From contig JAKALC010000021.1 in NCBI GenBank assembly GCA_021813335.1, positions 1 to 10,745 on the forward strand: a stretch of 10,745 nucleotides of DNA, read 5' to 3'. How positions within the stretch are numbered: the first letter of the stretch is position 1; each line of letters opens with the position of its first letter. Origin of the DNA: a bacterium. GTDB lineage: Bacteria; Patescibacteriota; Minisyncoccia; Phycocordibacterales; SBAW01. The translations under genes and the position numbers were made by a program. This document shows, one piece after another, positions 1-6,044 of the stretch. The notes beneath the pieces are model-generated. The model ran no database searches. It saw only the letters and a list, made by a program, of their open reading frames with translations, and was not told where the DNA came from.

Positions 1-329
1 CTGCGAAGCCCGGCGATGATGCTGGAGCGCTCCAGGAAATACTGTCACGCCGATTCGGACACCTGGAGTGGATATCTCCGCGAGTCATTGTCGTCGACGG
101 AGCGAAAGCTCAGATAAACGCCGCGGAAAAAGTCATACGGGACATCGGCGTTCATATCCCCATCGTCGGCGTCGTTAAAGATGAGCGCCACAAGGCGCGC
201 GCTATTCTGGGCGATGCGGCCGCTGCTCGCGGCCGCGAAACAGACATCATTCTTGCCAACGCCGAGGCGCATCGCTTCGCGCTCGGCCGACATTCCCGCC
301 TCCGCCGCCGGAATTTTTTGAAGCCGTAA
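1..329 (+). CDS. uvrC: UvrC-type excinuclease subunit, C-terminal fragment
   Basis: This is the 3' end of a gene that begins outside the window; the reading frame starts at base 3 and gives 108 residues before TAA at 327-329. It matches the C-terminal RNase H-like nuclease domain of UvrC, which makes the 5' incision in nucleotide excision repair with UvrA and UvrB. Recognisable parts are a DDAGALQEILSRRF stretch, the VVDGAKAQINAAEKV strand and helix (usual form IDGGKGQL), a VVKDERHKAR segment and the EAHRFALGRH motif. The aspartate of VVDG and the histidine of EAHRFA are 58 residues apart, close to the spacing of two catalytic residues in known UvrC proteins. The chain stops 14 residues after HRFA with a basic tail, so the tandem helix-hairpin-helix domain of classical UvrC is absent. 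The N-terminal GIY-YIG half cannot be seen. The domain call is firm; the exact subfamily is inferred. Confidence 0.85.
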   Translation, partial: AKPGDDAGALQEILSRRFGHLEWISPRVIVVDGAKAQINAAEKVIRDIGVHIPIVGVVKDERHKARAILGDAAAARGRETDIILANAEAHRFALGRHSRLRRRNFLKP

Positions 330-347
330 GGTTTCGCACCCCGAGCA

Positions 348-375
348 GTCAGGCCCCTCGACTGACACTTTTTCT
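348..375 (+). terminator. Possible weak terminator after uvrC
   Basis: A 5-bp stem, GTCAG (348-352) with CTGAC (362-366), closes a 9-nt loop and is followed by a T-rich run ending near 375. The stem is short and competes with an overlapping CAGTC/GACTG pairing. Its right arm also overlaps the proposed ddl -35 box. It may only slow polymerase. Confidence 0.3.
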
Positions 376-392
376 TTCGCGGGGAGTATACT
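362..392 (+). promoter_or_regulatory. Putative ddl promoter, near-leaderless
   Basis: CTGACA (362-367) matches the sigma-70 -35 consensus at 5 of 6 positions, and TATACT (387-392) matches the -10 at 5 of 6. The spacer is 19 bp, longer than the usual 17. A start about 7 bp after the -10 would fall on or next to the A of the ddl ATG at 399, giving a leaderless or nearly leaderless mRNA. Consistent with that, the only purine-rich stretch before the ATG (GGGGAG, 381-386) is 12 nt away. Confidence 0.45.
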
Positions 393-398
393 AAAGCG

Positions 399-1397
399 AT
401 GAGAACCATTGTCGGCGTCGTACGCGGCGGACCGTCGAGCGAATACGAAATATCACTCGCGTCGGGCGCCGCCGTTCTCGAAGCGCTCGATCGGGAGCGC
501 TACGAGCCGCGCGACATCTTTATCGACCGAAGCGGGCAGTGGCACTCGCGCGGCATCGCGGCGGCGCCCGAGAAGGCGCTGCGCGGGATCGACGTCGTCT
601 TTAACACGCTCCACGGAGACTACGGCGAAGACGGCCGCCTCCACCGCATCCTTACGGCTCACGGCGTACCTTACACGGGCTCCGACGCGTATGCGTCGCT
701 CCTCGCTTTCAACAAACAGCGCGCACGCGAAGAAGCGGCGCGGCGCGGCATCAAGATTCCCTACGGCAAACTGCTCGAACGCGACGCGTACGGCGACATC
801 GACGAAGCGGCGCGCTCTCTTTTCCGGACCTTTCCGATGCCCGCTATCATCAAGCCGATCTTCGGCGGTTCATCGGTCGGTATGACCTACGCTCCGACGC
901 TCGAGTCGCTCGCCGCGGGGCTTCGCCGAGCGTTCGAACTCGCCCCCGCGGCGCTCGTCGAAGAGTTCATCCGCGGAAGAGAGGCATCGGTCGGCATCGT
1001 CGAAGATTTCCGCGGCCAAGAAGTGTACGCTCTTATGCCTATAGAGATCATCCCGCCGAAAGAGGCCCCGTTTTTCGACTATGCGGTCAAGTACAACGGG
1101 GCGAGCCGCGAGATATGCCCGGGCAATTTTACCGACGAAGAAAAAACCGCGCTTATGGATGCGGCGCGCACGATGCACGAAGGACTCGGCCTTTCGCACT
1201 ACTCACGCTCCGACTTCGTCGTGTCGAAGCGCGGCACATATTTCTTGGAAACCAACAACGCGGCGGGCGTCGGCCTCACTCCGGGGTCGCTTCTGCCCAA
1301 GGCGCTCAAGGCGGCAGGCTCCTCGCTCCCCGAATTTGTGGATCATATCATCTCGCTCGTACGGGAGGGGCGCCGGACGGCTCCGGCGCAAGGATGA
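399..1397 (+). CDS. ddl: D-alanine--D-alanine ligase
   Basis: The 332-residue product is a cytoplasmic ATP-grasp ligase joining two D-alanines with ATP, which supplies the dipeptide end of the peptidoglycan precursor. The length is typical. Visible family motifs are GGPSSEYEISLASG (10-23, with Glu15), NTLHGDYGEDGRL (about 70-81), the ATP-binding Lys152 and the GGSSVGM loop (156-162), VEEFIRGREASVGIV, the FFDYAVKYNG segment of the omega loop, and SRSDF with Asp272. The metal ligands Glu284 and Asn286 are present. The loop after them is unusual: NNAAGVGLTPGS replaces the common NT-x-PG-x-T-x-x-S, with about two extra residues and no proline at the PG position. The ATG at 399 sits just after a -10-like TATACT and has no well-placed Shine-Dalgarno sequence. 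The gene stands alone, with repeat or terminator structure on its 3' side. The family call is strong; activity is inferred from the intact core residues. Confidence 0.95.
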   Translation: MRTIVGVVRGGPSSEYEISLASGAAVLEALDRERYEPRDIFIDRSGQWHSRGIAAAPEKALRGIDVVFNTLHGDYGEDGRLHRILTAHGVPYTGSDAYASLLAFNKQRAREEAARRGIKIPYGKLLERDAYGDIDEAARSLFRTFPMPAIIKPIFGGSSVGMTYAPTLESLAAGLRRAFELAPAALVEEFIRGREASVGIVEDFRGQEVYALMPIEIIPPKEAPFFDYAVKYNGASREICPGNFTDEEKTALMDAARTMHEGLGLSHYSRSDFVVSKRGTYFLETNNAAGVGLTPGSLLPKALKAAGSSLPEFVDHIISLVREGRRTAPAQG

Positions 1398-1406
1398 CCC
1401 TTCGCA

Positions 1407-1457
1407 GTTATCCCCAGAAGGAAAGGACGGTCCTTTTCCCCGGGGATAGTGCATTTT
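1407..1457 (+). repeat. Diverged TTATCC-hairpin element, possible ddl terminator
   Basis: Nine bases after ddl lies GTTATCCCCAGAA, then a hairpin, AAAGGA-CGG-TCCTTT. An outer stem, TATCCCC (1409-1415) with GGGGATA (1442-1448), encloses it, and a short T-run follows at 1453-1457. The first 33 bases (1407-1439) match the repeat at 2017-2049 at 23 positions, including nearly the whole TTATCC-CAGAA head and the AAGG/CCTT arms. It is therefore probably an older copy of the same element. The long hairpin before T residues could also end ddl transcription, although a few bases separate stem and T-run. Confidence 0.45.
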
Positions 1458-1471
1458 TGGCCGTCTCGAAC

Positions 1472-1477
1472 TATACT
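1472..1477 (+). promoter_or_regulatory. Possible -10 box for the small exported-protein gene
   Basis: TATACT matches the -10 consensus at 5 of 6 positions and is the same hexamer as before ddl. No convincing -35 box lies 16-19 bp upstream. A start near 1484 would give a leader of about 50 nt containing the strong ribosome binding site. Confidence 0.25.
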
Positions 1478-1523
1478 CCGCAGCAGAAGAAAAGATCGGG
1501 GGTCCCGCAGTGAACCTCAACAA

Positions 1524-1530
1524 AAGGAGG
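1524..1530 (+). promoter_or_regulatory. Strong Shine-Dalgarno that places the start at 1535
   Basis: AAGGAGG (1524-1530) is a near-perfect anti-16S match. GTG (1532) and ATG (1535) are adjacent in-frame start codons. GTG would be one base from the site and ATG four, so ATG is preferred. It is one of only two clear Shine-Dalgarno sites in this window. Confidence 0.6.
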
Positions 1531-1534
1531 GGTG

Positions 1535-1951
1535 ATGAAGAACGCGATCTTGCTCTGCTTCTGCTCGGCAGTCCTTCTCTCGCTCGGCGCCGGCTTGGTG
1601 AGCGCGGCGCGAGCCGGCGACACGGTAGCGCACGTGACCTTGCCGCCGATTCTCTACGATAAAAAATACATCGTCGACCCCGATGCGGACGCCGATGACC
1701 CGGCCGCCCCAGCCATACGGGGATGCCGCATCTCCAAAGGACAGCTGCGAGCCGGCGGAACGGAATGCGTCTGCACGTTCTGGGCCGTGTCGCCGCCGAC
1801 GGAACAGCTTTGGATAGCCGTCCATCGAGTAAGAGACGGCGCCACGATCGCCGTGTTCCTGATCGACAAGGACACGCAGAAGAAGGTCTGGCCCGAAGCT
1901 CCACATCGCCGAAAGGGAGGCGGCGGGAAGGTCGAGGCACCGAAACACTGA
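1535..1951 (+). CDS. Small exported protein of unknown function
   Basis: I do not recognise a family. The product is 138 residues from ATG 1535; a GTG one codon upstream would add one residue. The N-terminus has a lysine, a hydrophobic run and an Ala-rich end (MKNAILLCFCSAVLLSLGAG, then LVSAARA), a good signal peptide with likely cleavage near residue 27. No lipobox fits the two early cysteines. The mature part is acidic at first (a VDPDADADDP stretch) and then alternates polar and hydrophobic residues, as in a small beta-rich domain (TFWAV, LWIAVHRV, TIAVFLID). Three more cysteines (GCR and ECVC) could form disulfides outside the cell. The tail is basic and Gly-rich (RRKGGGGK). A hairpin terminator follows 37 bp after the stop, so it is probably a single-gene unit. 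Coding is supported by the ribosome binding site, signal peptide and terminator; the function is unknown. Confidence 0.7.
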   Translation: MKNAILLCFCSAVLLSLGAGLVSAARAGDTVAHVTLPPILYDKKYIVDPDADADDPAAPAIRGCRISKGQLRAGGTECVCTFWAVSPPTEQLWIAVHRVRDGATIAVFLIDKDTQKKVWPEAPHRRKGGGGKVEAPKH

Positions 1952-1988
1952 CACACGAAAACAGATATGCAGCTACAGCACAAGGAAT

Positions 1989-2015
1989 AGGCCGGCTCGT
2001 CCGGCCTTATTTTTT
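1989..2015 (+). terminator. Rho-independent terminator
   Basis: A perfect 7-bp GC-rich stem, AGGCCGG (1989-1995) with CCGGCCT (2001-2007), has a CTCGT loop and is followed directly by TATTTTTT. It fits termination of the small exported-protein gene. Confidence 0.8.
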
Positions 2016-2016
2016 G

Positions 2017-2049
2017 GTTATCCACAGAAAACAAGGCCCGACCTTGTTG
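2017..2049 (+). repeat. 33-bp repeat, copy 1: DnaA-box-like head plus hairpin
   Basis: The head contains TTATCCACA (2018-2026), identical to the classical DnaA-box consensus. It runs through GAAA into a hairpin with 7-bp arms AACAAGG and CCTTGTT and a 5-nt loop. A second copy at 2079-2111 differs at one base, and a diverged copy lies at 1407. The copies start 62 bp apart in the same direction. Confidence 0.85.
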
Positions 2050-2078
2050 CGACCTTATTTCTTCGGGTCTCTATTTTA

Positions 2079-2111
2079 GTTATCCACAGAAAACAAGGCC
2101 CGGCCTTGTTG
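2079..2111 (+). repeat. 33-bp repeat, copy 2: DnaA-box-like head plus hairpin
   Basis: This copy matches copy 1 at 32 of 33 positions. The one change (A at 2041 to G at 2103) lengthens the hairpin arms to 8 bp (AACAAGGC with GCCTTGTT). Flanking CCACA and TGTGG could pair beyond a small bulge and extend the stem. Read on the minus strand, the hairpin is followed by TTTTCTG, so it could act as a weak terminator for transcription coming from the right. Confidence 0.85.
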
Positions 2112-2123
2112 TGGGGAGGTGAG

Positions 2124-2152
2124 TGGAAAAAGAGGCCGAAAAACGGTATAGT
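2124..2152 (+). promoter_or_regulatory. Putative tRNA-Ala promoter
   Basis: TATAGT (2147-2152) matches the -10 consensus at 5 of 6 positions. TGGAAA (2124-2129) is a 4-of-6 match to the -35 box at exactly 17 bp. Transcription would start near 2159, about 17 nt before the mature tRNA. Confidence 0.45.
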
Positions 2153-2175
2153 TTTTGCGTTCTGTTCCGTATGAC

Positions 2176-2248
2176 GGGCCCGTAGCTTAGTTGGTAGAGC
2201 GCCTCATTTGCAATGAGGAGGTCACCGGTTCGAATCCGGTCGGGTCCA
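2176..2248 (+). tRNA. tRNA-Ala (anticodon TGC)
   Basis: The 73-nt sequence folds as a full cloverleaf. Acceptor GGGCCCG pairs with CGGGTCC, including the G3-U70 wobble that identifies alanine tRNAs. The D arm carries TTGGTAG. The anticodon stem CCTCA/TGAGG encloses TTTGCAA with anticodon TGC. The T arm is CCGGTTCGAATCCGG. The discriminator base is A2248. The following bases are CCG, so the 3' CCA is not encoded and must be added by CCA-adding enzyme. It reads GCA codons and, with wobble, other GCN codons. No other tRNA is adjacent. Confidence 0.97.
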
Positions 2249-2355
2249 CCGAGCATAGAGAGCGCCCCCGGGTCTTGCCAGAGGGGCGGGCGGGTTTCGT
2301 AATATAGGTCGCCGCTTGACACTGAAGTCCACGGGCGTACCGTTGGGGCAAAGGG
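2249..2355. other. Spacer between tRNA-Ala and terminator
   Basis: I see no gene here. A weak GC-rich stem, CGCCCC (2263-2268) with GGGGCG (2283-2288), has a 14-nt loop and no proper T-run. A perfect TTGACA at 2316-2321 has no matching -10 box at 16-18 bp. Confidence 0.5.
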
Positions 2356-2378
2356 AAACCACAGCATTTGTGGTTTTT
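2356..2378 (+). terminator. Rho-independent terminator downstream of tRNA-Ala
   Basis: The stem AAACCACA (2356-2363) with TGTGGTTT (2369-2376) is 8 bp and perfect, with a GCATT loop and a run of five T including the stem end. It separates the tRNA unit from the surface-protein gene. The A and T symmetry would let it work weakly in both directions. Confidence 0.65.
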
Positions 2379-2402
2379 GGTCTTTGTTCTTATCGGTGCG
2401 CG

Positions 2403-2418
2403 TTATCAACTTATCAAC
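2403..2418 (+). repeat. Tandem TTATCAAC direct repeat before the surface-protein gene
   Basis: Two adjacent 8-bp copies of TTATCAAC (2403-2410 and 2411-2418) lie 19 bp before the ATG at 2437, where promoter or operator elements would be. The outer GCGTT and AACGC are inverted. No clear -35/-10 pair could be assigned; CATAAC at 2420-2425 is a weak -10 candidate. Confidence 0.4.
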
Positions 2419-2436
2419 GCATAACTGATTTTTCGT

Positions 2437-5400
2437 ATGAACAGAAAAATCCCCGCCTCACTGGGCGGTCTGGTTTTCGCAGCAGCATTACTCGCGAGCG
2501 CGGCTCCGGCTCTTGCCGCGACGATCAACGTCGCCTCTGACCCGGTAAAGGGCGGGTACGAGAGCGCCGTTCTCAAAGCGGCCGACCGTCTCATCACGCT
2601 GCAAAATTCTAATGGTTCGTGGGATTGGGCTGTAACCAACGCGACCGGCCCGACGGCGAACACATATCTTAACGTAACCGGCGTTTCGGCCGAGGCACTT
2701 CTTGATGCATACTCGATTACACAAGACTCAAAATATCTCACGGCGGCAAAGAAGGCCGGGGATTATCTTGTCAGCGGTCTCTCGACCGCCTCGACGACTC
2801 GCCAGAATGGCTTCAATGTCGTCTTTCTCCAACACCTCGGGAATACGACGGGCGATGCTACATACATCAACGCGGCTACTACATTCCTAACCACCATCCT
2901 GCACGGAGAGAATTATTGGTCGCACAATTATGGAAGTCATTGTACGGTGAGCGGCTGCACCCCCGACGAACTCTTGGCTGCCTATGAGGTCTACCGCGGC
3001 GTTCCTGGGAGCCCGAGTCAGTGGGGTATCGTACCGTGGGATTTAACGTCCTATGTTGATGCCGCCCAGGCATCCGGTGACACTTCGACCGCATTGGGTA
3101 TCGAGCAGCAGATCGCTGCCTATGTGGCAACCTCGACATACGCGGATACCATCGGCAGCTACCATCTCGGCCTCGCTGCCGCGATACGAGCCGCAAAGCT
3201 TGTTGGCGACACCACAAATGCGGCCGCCTTCGCCGCGAAGCTCGACGCTACGCAAAACAGCGACGGAAGCTTTGGCACGGCATCTGACGGACAAGTCCAA
3301 ACTACGGCATACGCGCTTATGGCGCTCAACCTGATGAACGACGGACACGCTGCCGCTGCCGCTTCGTATCTCGGCTCGAAATTCGGCTACTCCTCGATAA
3401 ACGGATGGCTCGAAACTGATAGTAATGAATACGCCGAAGTGGACAGCGAAGCCTCGCACGCGCTTGCAGCTCTCCTGCCGTCCGATACTTTCTACTCCAT
3501 CCAAGATGCAATAAATGCAGCATCGACGACGGCCGCAGATATAATCAACGTCGGCGCGGGTACGTACAAAGAATCGGACATCGTCATCGATCGGCCGGTC
3601 AGCATCATCGGATCGGGCCAGGGGAGCACCTTCATAGCGCCGGCGATCATCGGCGCTTCGCAAACTGCCGCTTCACTGAGCGGACACGATGCGTTCCGCC
3701 TGGACGCCGACAACGTGACGATAGAGAACCTCACGATCGATGGTAACTTGAACGGTGGACATCTCGACTTCCACAACGGCATCGTCCAAGACTCCGCGAC
3801 AACGAACAACCTCACGCTTCAAAATGTCACCATTCAGAACGTTTGGTGGCGCGGCGTCAATATGCGCGGAGACCTTGGCGGAGGGACAGGACATGTGTTC
3901 GATCATTTGACCGTGAACAACGTCAGCGGCTTGCCGGCGGGAGACACAAACCGCGAACAGAACATCGGCGTCGTATTCTTCGGCACATCGACCGCCGAAG
4001 TAAAAAACTCGAGCTTCAATAACGTGGGAACCGGATTGGCTACCGGCGGAGAGCCGGTCAACACCATCAATTGGCACGACAACACCGTGACCAATGCCGA
4101 TGAAATGGCTTACGAGCCCCTGGTCGTCGGTCCCGGTTCCGTATTCACGAACAACACAGCGACCTTCTCGACCCCCGGCCACTCGGTCGGTATCGAGCCG
4201 GGCTACAGCACGGTGTTGAACATAACCAACAGCAAGATCACTGGCGCACAATTCGGCGCGCGCGTGGAAGTCCAGACCACACCGAATGTCATCGGGGATC
4301 TCGTCTTCGGCCAGGGAACGGTATTTACCGGGCCCGGTGCCGGCGTAGCTGGTTCTGTGGGAATTCTCGGCAAAGATAAAGATACGAACGGCGGAGCCGT
4401 GACCAGTTTCACCATCGACGGCGCGACCATTACCGGCTATGAGACCGGCGTGACGGCCTCTCTCACGAGCGGCGGACCGAGCACGATCATCGTAAAGAAT
4501 ACGGCGCTTAGCGGGAACGCGACCAATGTCGCTTCTACGACCAATACGGCGTTCACCATCACCGATAACTACTGGGGAGCCACCGACCCGACGGATATTG
4601 CGGCGAAGCTTTCCGGTTTCAACGATCTCCCGGCAGCCTTCACGCCGTGGTACATCAACCCGGGACGAACAGTTCTCAACACCTCGCTCGATCACTCGGG
4701 CGACATTACCGTCCCGTCGGGCAGCTTCGATTTCACTGAGACTTCCGACGGCGGCGTCGAGCTTCCTTCCGGCAGCACCAACCTCGTACTCAGCGATTCG
4801 AGCACGCTCGACTTCTCCTCGAGCGCCAACACCGCCTCGGGCGGCAACGTTACGGTCGGCGGGAATTCGATCCCTCTTTCGAACTTCACGAGCGGCGATC
4901 TCGCGGGGGTCAATCTGAGCACCTCGCAGGAGGTCGGCGACCAGAGTGTCACGGTCGACAAGGCGGTCAAGCTCTCGTCGGGTACCTCGGGACAGCCGGT
5001 GGTTCTCGTCAACGCCGACGTCTCCGGAGCGACGCTCGCCATTCCCGACGGGACGACCATTCTCGCGCCGTCCGGCTGGACCGGCTCGATGCAGCCGCCG
5101 AAGATAGGCGACACGAGCGGCACGGCCCCTTCCGGCTTCTCCGTCGGCCGCGACTCCGCCATCGATGTCGGCGATCCGAATCAGGTTCTTCTCTTCGACA
5201 AGCCGGTCACCGTCTTTTTGAAAGGCGTCGGCGGCACGGTCGGCTACAAGCCGGCAGGATCGAGCGAGTGGAAGCAGATAACGGCGGTGTGCGACGGAAC
5301 GTATGATTCACCGACGATGCCGGCCTCCGTGGCGTTCCCGGGCGAATGCGCCATTTCGGGCGGGGACGGCACCAAGATATTGACCTACCACCTCACGACC

Positions 5401-6033
5401 TTCGGCGCGCTTAACACGGTTACTCCGACCTCCGCGTCTTCGGGCGGCGGCAGCGGCGGAGGGGGCGGTGGCGGCGTCATCGGCCTCATCGGACAGGTAA
5501 GCAACGGCTACGGCGGCACGGTTTCCGCTTCCGCGGCGCCTGCGGCCTCGGCTGCTTCCTCGGCGGCTGCGGGGACGGCACCGGCATCCTCGGCGCAGGG
5601 CGGAGAAGTCCTCGGCGCCGCGGTCTACAACTTCGCGAAGCCGCTTTCGGTCGGCTCCCGCGGGGCTGATGTAGAGGCGCTCCAGAACATCCTCATCGCG
5701 GGCGGCTTCCTCAAGGCCTCGGCCACCGGCTACTTCGGTCCGCTCACGAAAGCCGCCGTCCAGGCCTATCAAAAGGCGAACGGCCTTCCTATGGTCGGCA
5801 ATGTCGGCCCGCTGACCCGAGCGCTTCTCAACAAAGGGACGGCGCCGACGACGCCGGAGAGCGTTCCTCAGGCAACCTCGACGTCCTCGACCTCGAACGC
5901 TGCGGCGGCGGCAACCGCCTCCGGCGCTTCCGATTTCGAACTGCGCCAGGCGCTTCAAGCGCAGATCAACGCCGTCAAGGCGGAGATAGAAGCGCTTATC
6001 GCGAAGCAGAAAGCCGGTTCGACATCGCATTAA
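2437..6033 (+). CDS. Giant secreted multidomain surface protein (toroid, beta-helix, peptidoglycan-binding)
   Basis: The product has 1198 residues. A signal peptide ends near ALA25-27. Residues about 36-347 look like an alpha/alpha-toroid of the prenyltransferase/terpene-cyclase type: QNSNGSWDW (56-64) and QNSDGSFG (273-280), followed by a VQTTAYALMALNLM helix, resemble QW repeats. A pectate-lyase-like right-handed beta-helix follows (about 352-733). It opens with FYSIQDAINAA and a VGAGTYKE...SIIGSG segment, has many Asn-rich rungs, and ends near NYWG (711-714). Residues about 750-993 are beta-rich, with Thr/Ser/Gly repeats and a compact VLLFDKPVTVFLKG...HLTTFGALN unit. A Gly run (1003-1013) and Ala/Ser linker lead to a peptidoglycan_binding_1-like domain (1069-1134; LSVGSRGADVEALQNIL, GYFGPLTKAAVQAYQ, VGPLTRALLN). 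A Thr/Ser/Ala linker and a short coiled coil (1166-1192) end the chain. It probably sits on the cell wall with the toroid and helix exposed; ligand and enzymatic activity are unknown. The start has no Shine-Dalgarno site but has the CGTATG context seen in neighbours. The 5' half is lower in GC than the 3' half. Confidence 0.87.
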   Translation: MNRKIPASLGGLVFAAALLASAAPALAATINVASDPVKGGYESAVLKAADRLITLQNSNGSWDWAVTNATGPTANTYLNVTGVSAEALLDAYSITQDSKYLTAAKKAGDYLVSGLSTASTTRQNGFNVVFLQHLGNTTGDATYINAATTFLTTILHGENYWSHNYGSHCTVSGCTPDELLAAYEVYRGVPGSPSQWGIVPWDLTSYVDAAQASGDTSTALGIEQQIAAYVATSTYADTIGSYHLGLAAAIRAAKLVGDTTNAAAFAAKLDATQNSDGSFGTASDGQVQTTAYALMALNLMNDGHAAAAASYLGSKFGYSSINGWLETDSNEYAEVDSEASHALAALLPSDTFYSIQDAINAASTTAADIINVGAGTYKESDIVIDRPVSIIGSGQGSTFIAPAIIGASQTAASLSGHDAFRLDADNVTIENLTIDGNLNGGHLDFHNGIVQDSATTNNLTLQNVTIQNVWWRGVNMRGDLGGGTGHVFDHLTVNNVSGLPAGDTNREQNIGVVFFGTSTAEVKNSSFNNVGTGLATGGEPVNTINWHDNTVTNADEMAYEPLVVGPGSVFTNNTATFSTPGHSVGIEPGYSTVLNITNSKITGAQFGARVEVQTTPNVIGDLVFGQGTVFTGPGAGVAGSVGILGKDKDTNGGAVTSFTIDGATITGYETGVTASLTSGGPSTIIVKNTALSGNATNVASTTNTAFTITDNYWGATDPTDIAAKLSGFNDLPAAFTPWYINPGRTVLNTSLDHSGDITVPSGSFDFTETSDGGVELPSGSTNLVLSDSSTLDFSSSANTASGGNVTVGGNSIPLSNFTSGDLAGVNLSTSQEVGDQSVTVDKAVKLSSGTSGQPVVLVNADVSGATLAIPDGTTILAPSGWTGSMQPPKIGDTSGTAPSGFSVGRDSAIDVGDPNQVLLFDKPVTVFLKGVGGTVGYKPAGSSEWKQITAVCDGTYDSPTMPASVAFPGECAISGGDGTKILTYHLTTFGALNTVTPTSASSGGGSGGGGGGGVIGLIGQVSNGYGGTVSASAAPAASAASSAAAGTAPASSAQGGEVLGAAVYNFAKPLSVGSRGADVEALQNILIAGGFLKASATGYFGPLTKAAVQAYQKANGLPMVGNVGPLTRALLNKGTAPTTPESVPQATSTSSTSNAAAAATASGASDFELRQALQAQINAVKAEIEALIAKQKAGSTSH

Positions 6034-6044
6034 AAATCGCACTC

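Noticed and set aside
1203..1940. Minus-strand frame of 245 codons over the ddl end and the exported-protein gene
   Set aside because: It is Arg/Ser/Pro-rich without motifs and crosses a hairpin repeat; the plus-strand genes have family motifs or a signal peptide and a ribosome binding site.
2017..2111. Possible replication origin from two TTATCCACA boxes
   Set aside because: Only two exact boxes, no AT-rich unwinding region and no dnaA, dnaN or gyr gene nearby. The boxes belong to a repeat with a hairpin, so an origin is not supported.
2017..2111. Possible CRISPR array from the 33-bp repeats
   Set aside because: Only two close copies, a 29-bp gap without further units, and no cas gene in the window.
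2316..2321. Perfect TTGACA as the -35 of a small RNA ending at the 2356-2378 terminator
   Set aside because: No acceptable -10 box at 16-18 bp; the best hexamer matches only 3 of 6 positions.
2080..2409. Minus-strand open frame of 109 codons across the tRNA region
   Set aside because: Its DRIRTGDLLIANEALYQLSYGP stretch is simply the antisense reading of the tRNA, a well-known false protein; the rest covers repeats and a terminator.
3673..4695. Long minus-strand frame (340 codons) inside the surface-protein gene
   Set aside because: It is the complement of a coding frame in GC-rich DNA, Arg/Gly/Val-rich, with no motif. The plus-strand frame has a signal peptide and clear domains.
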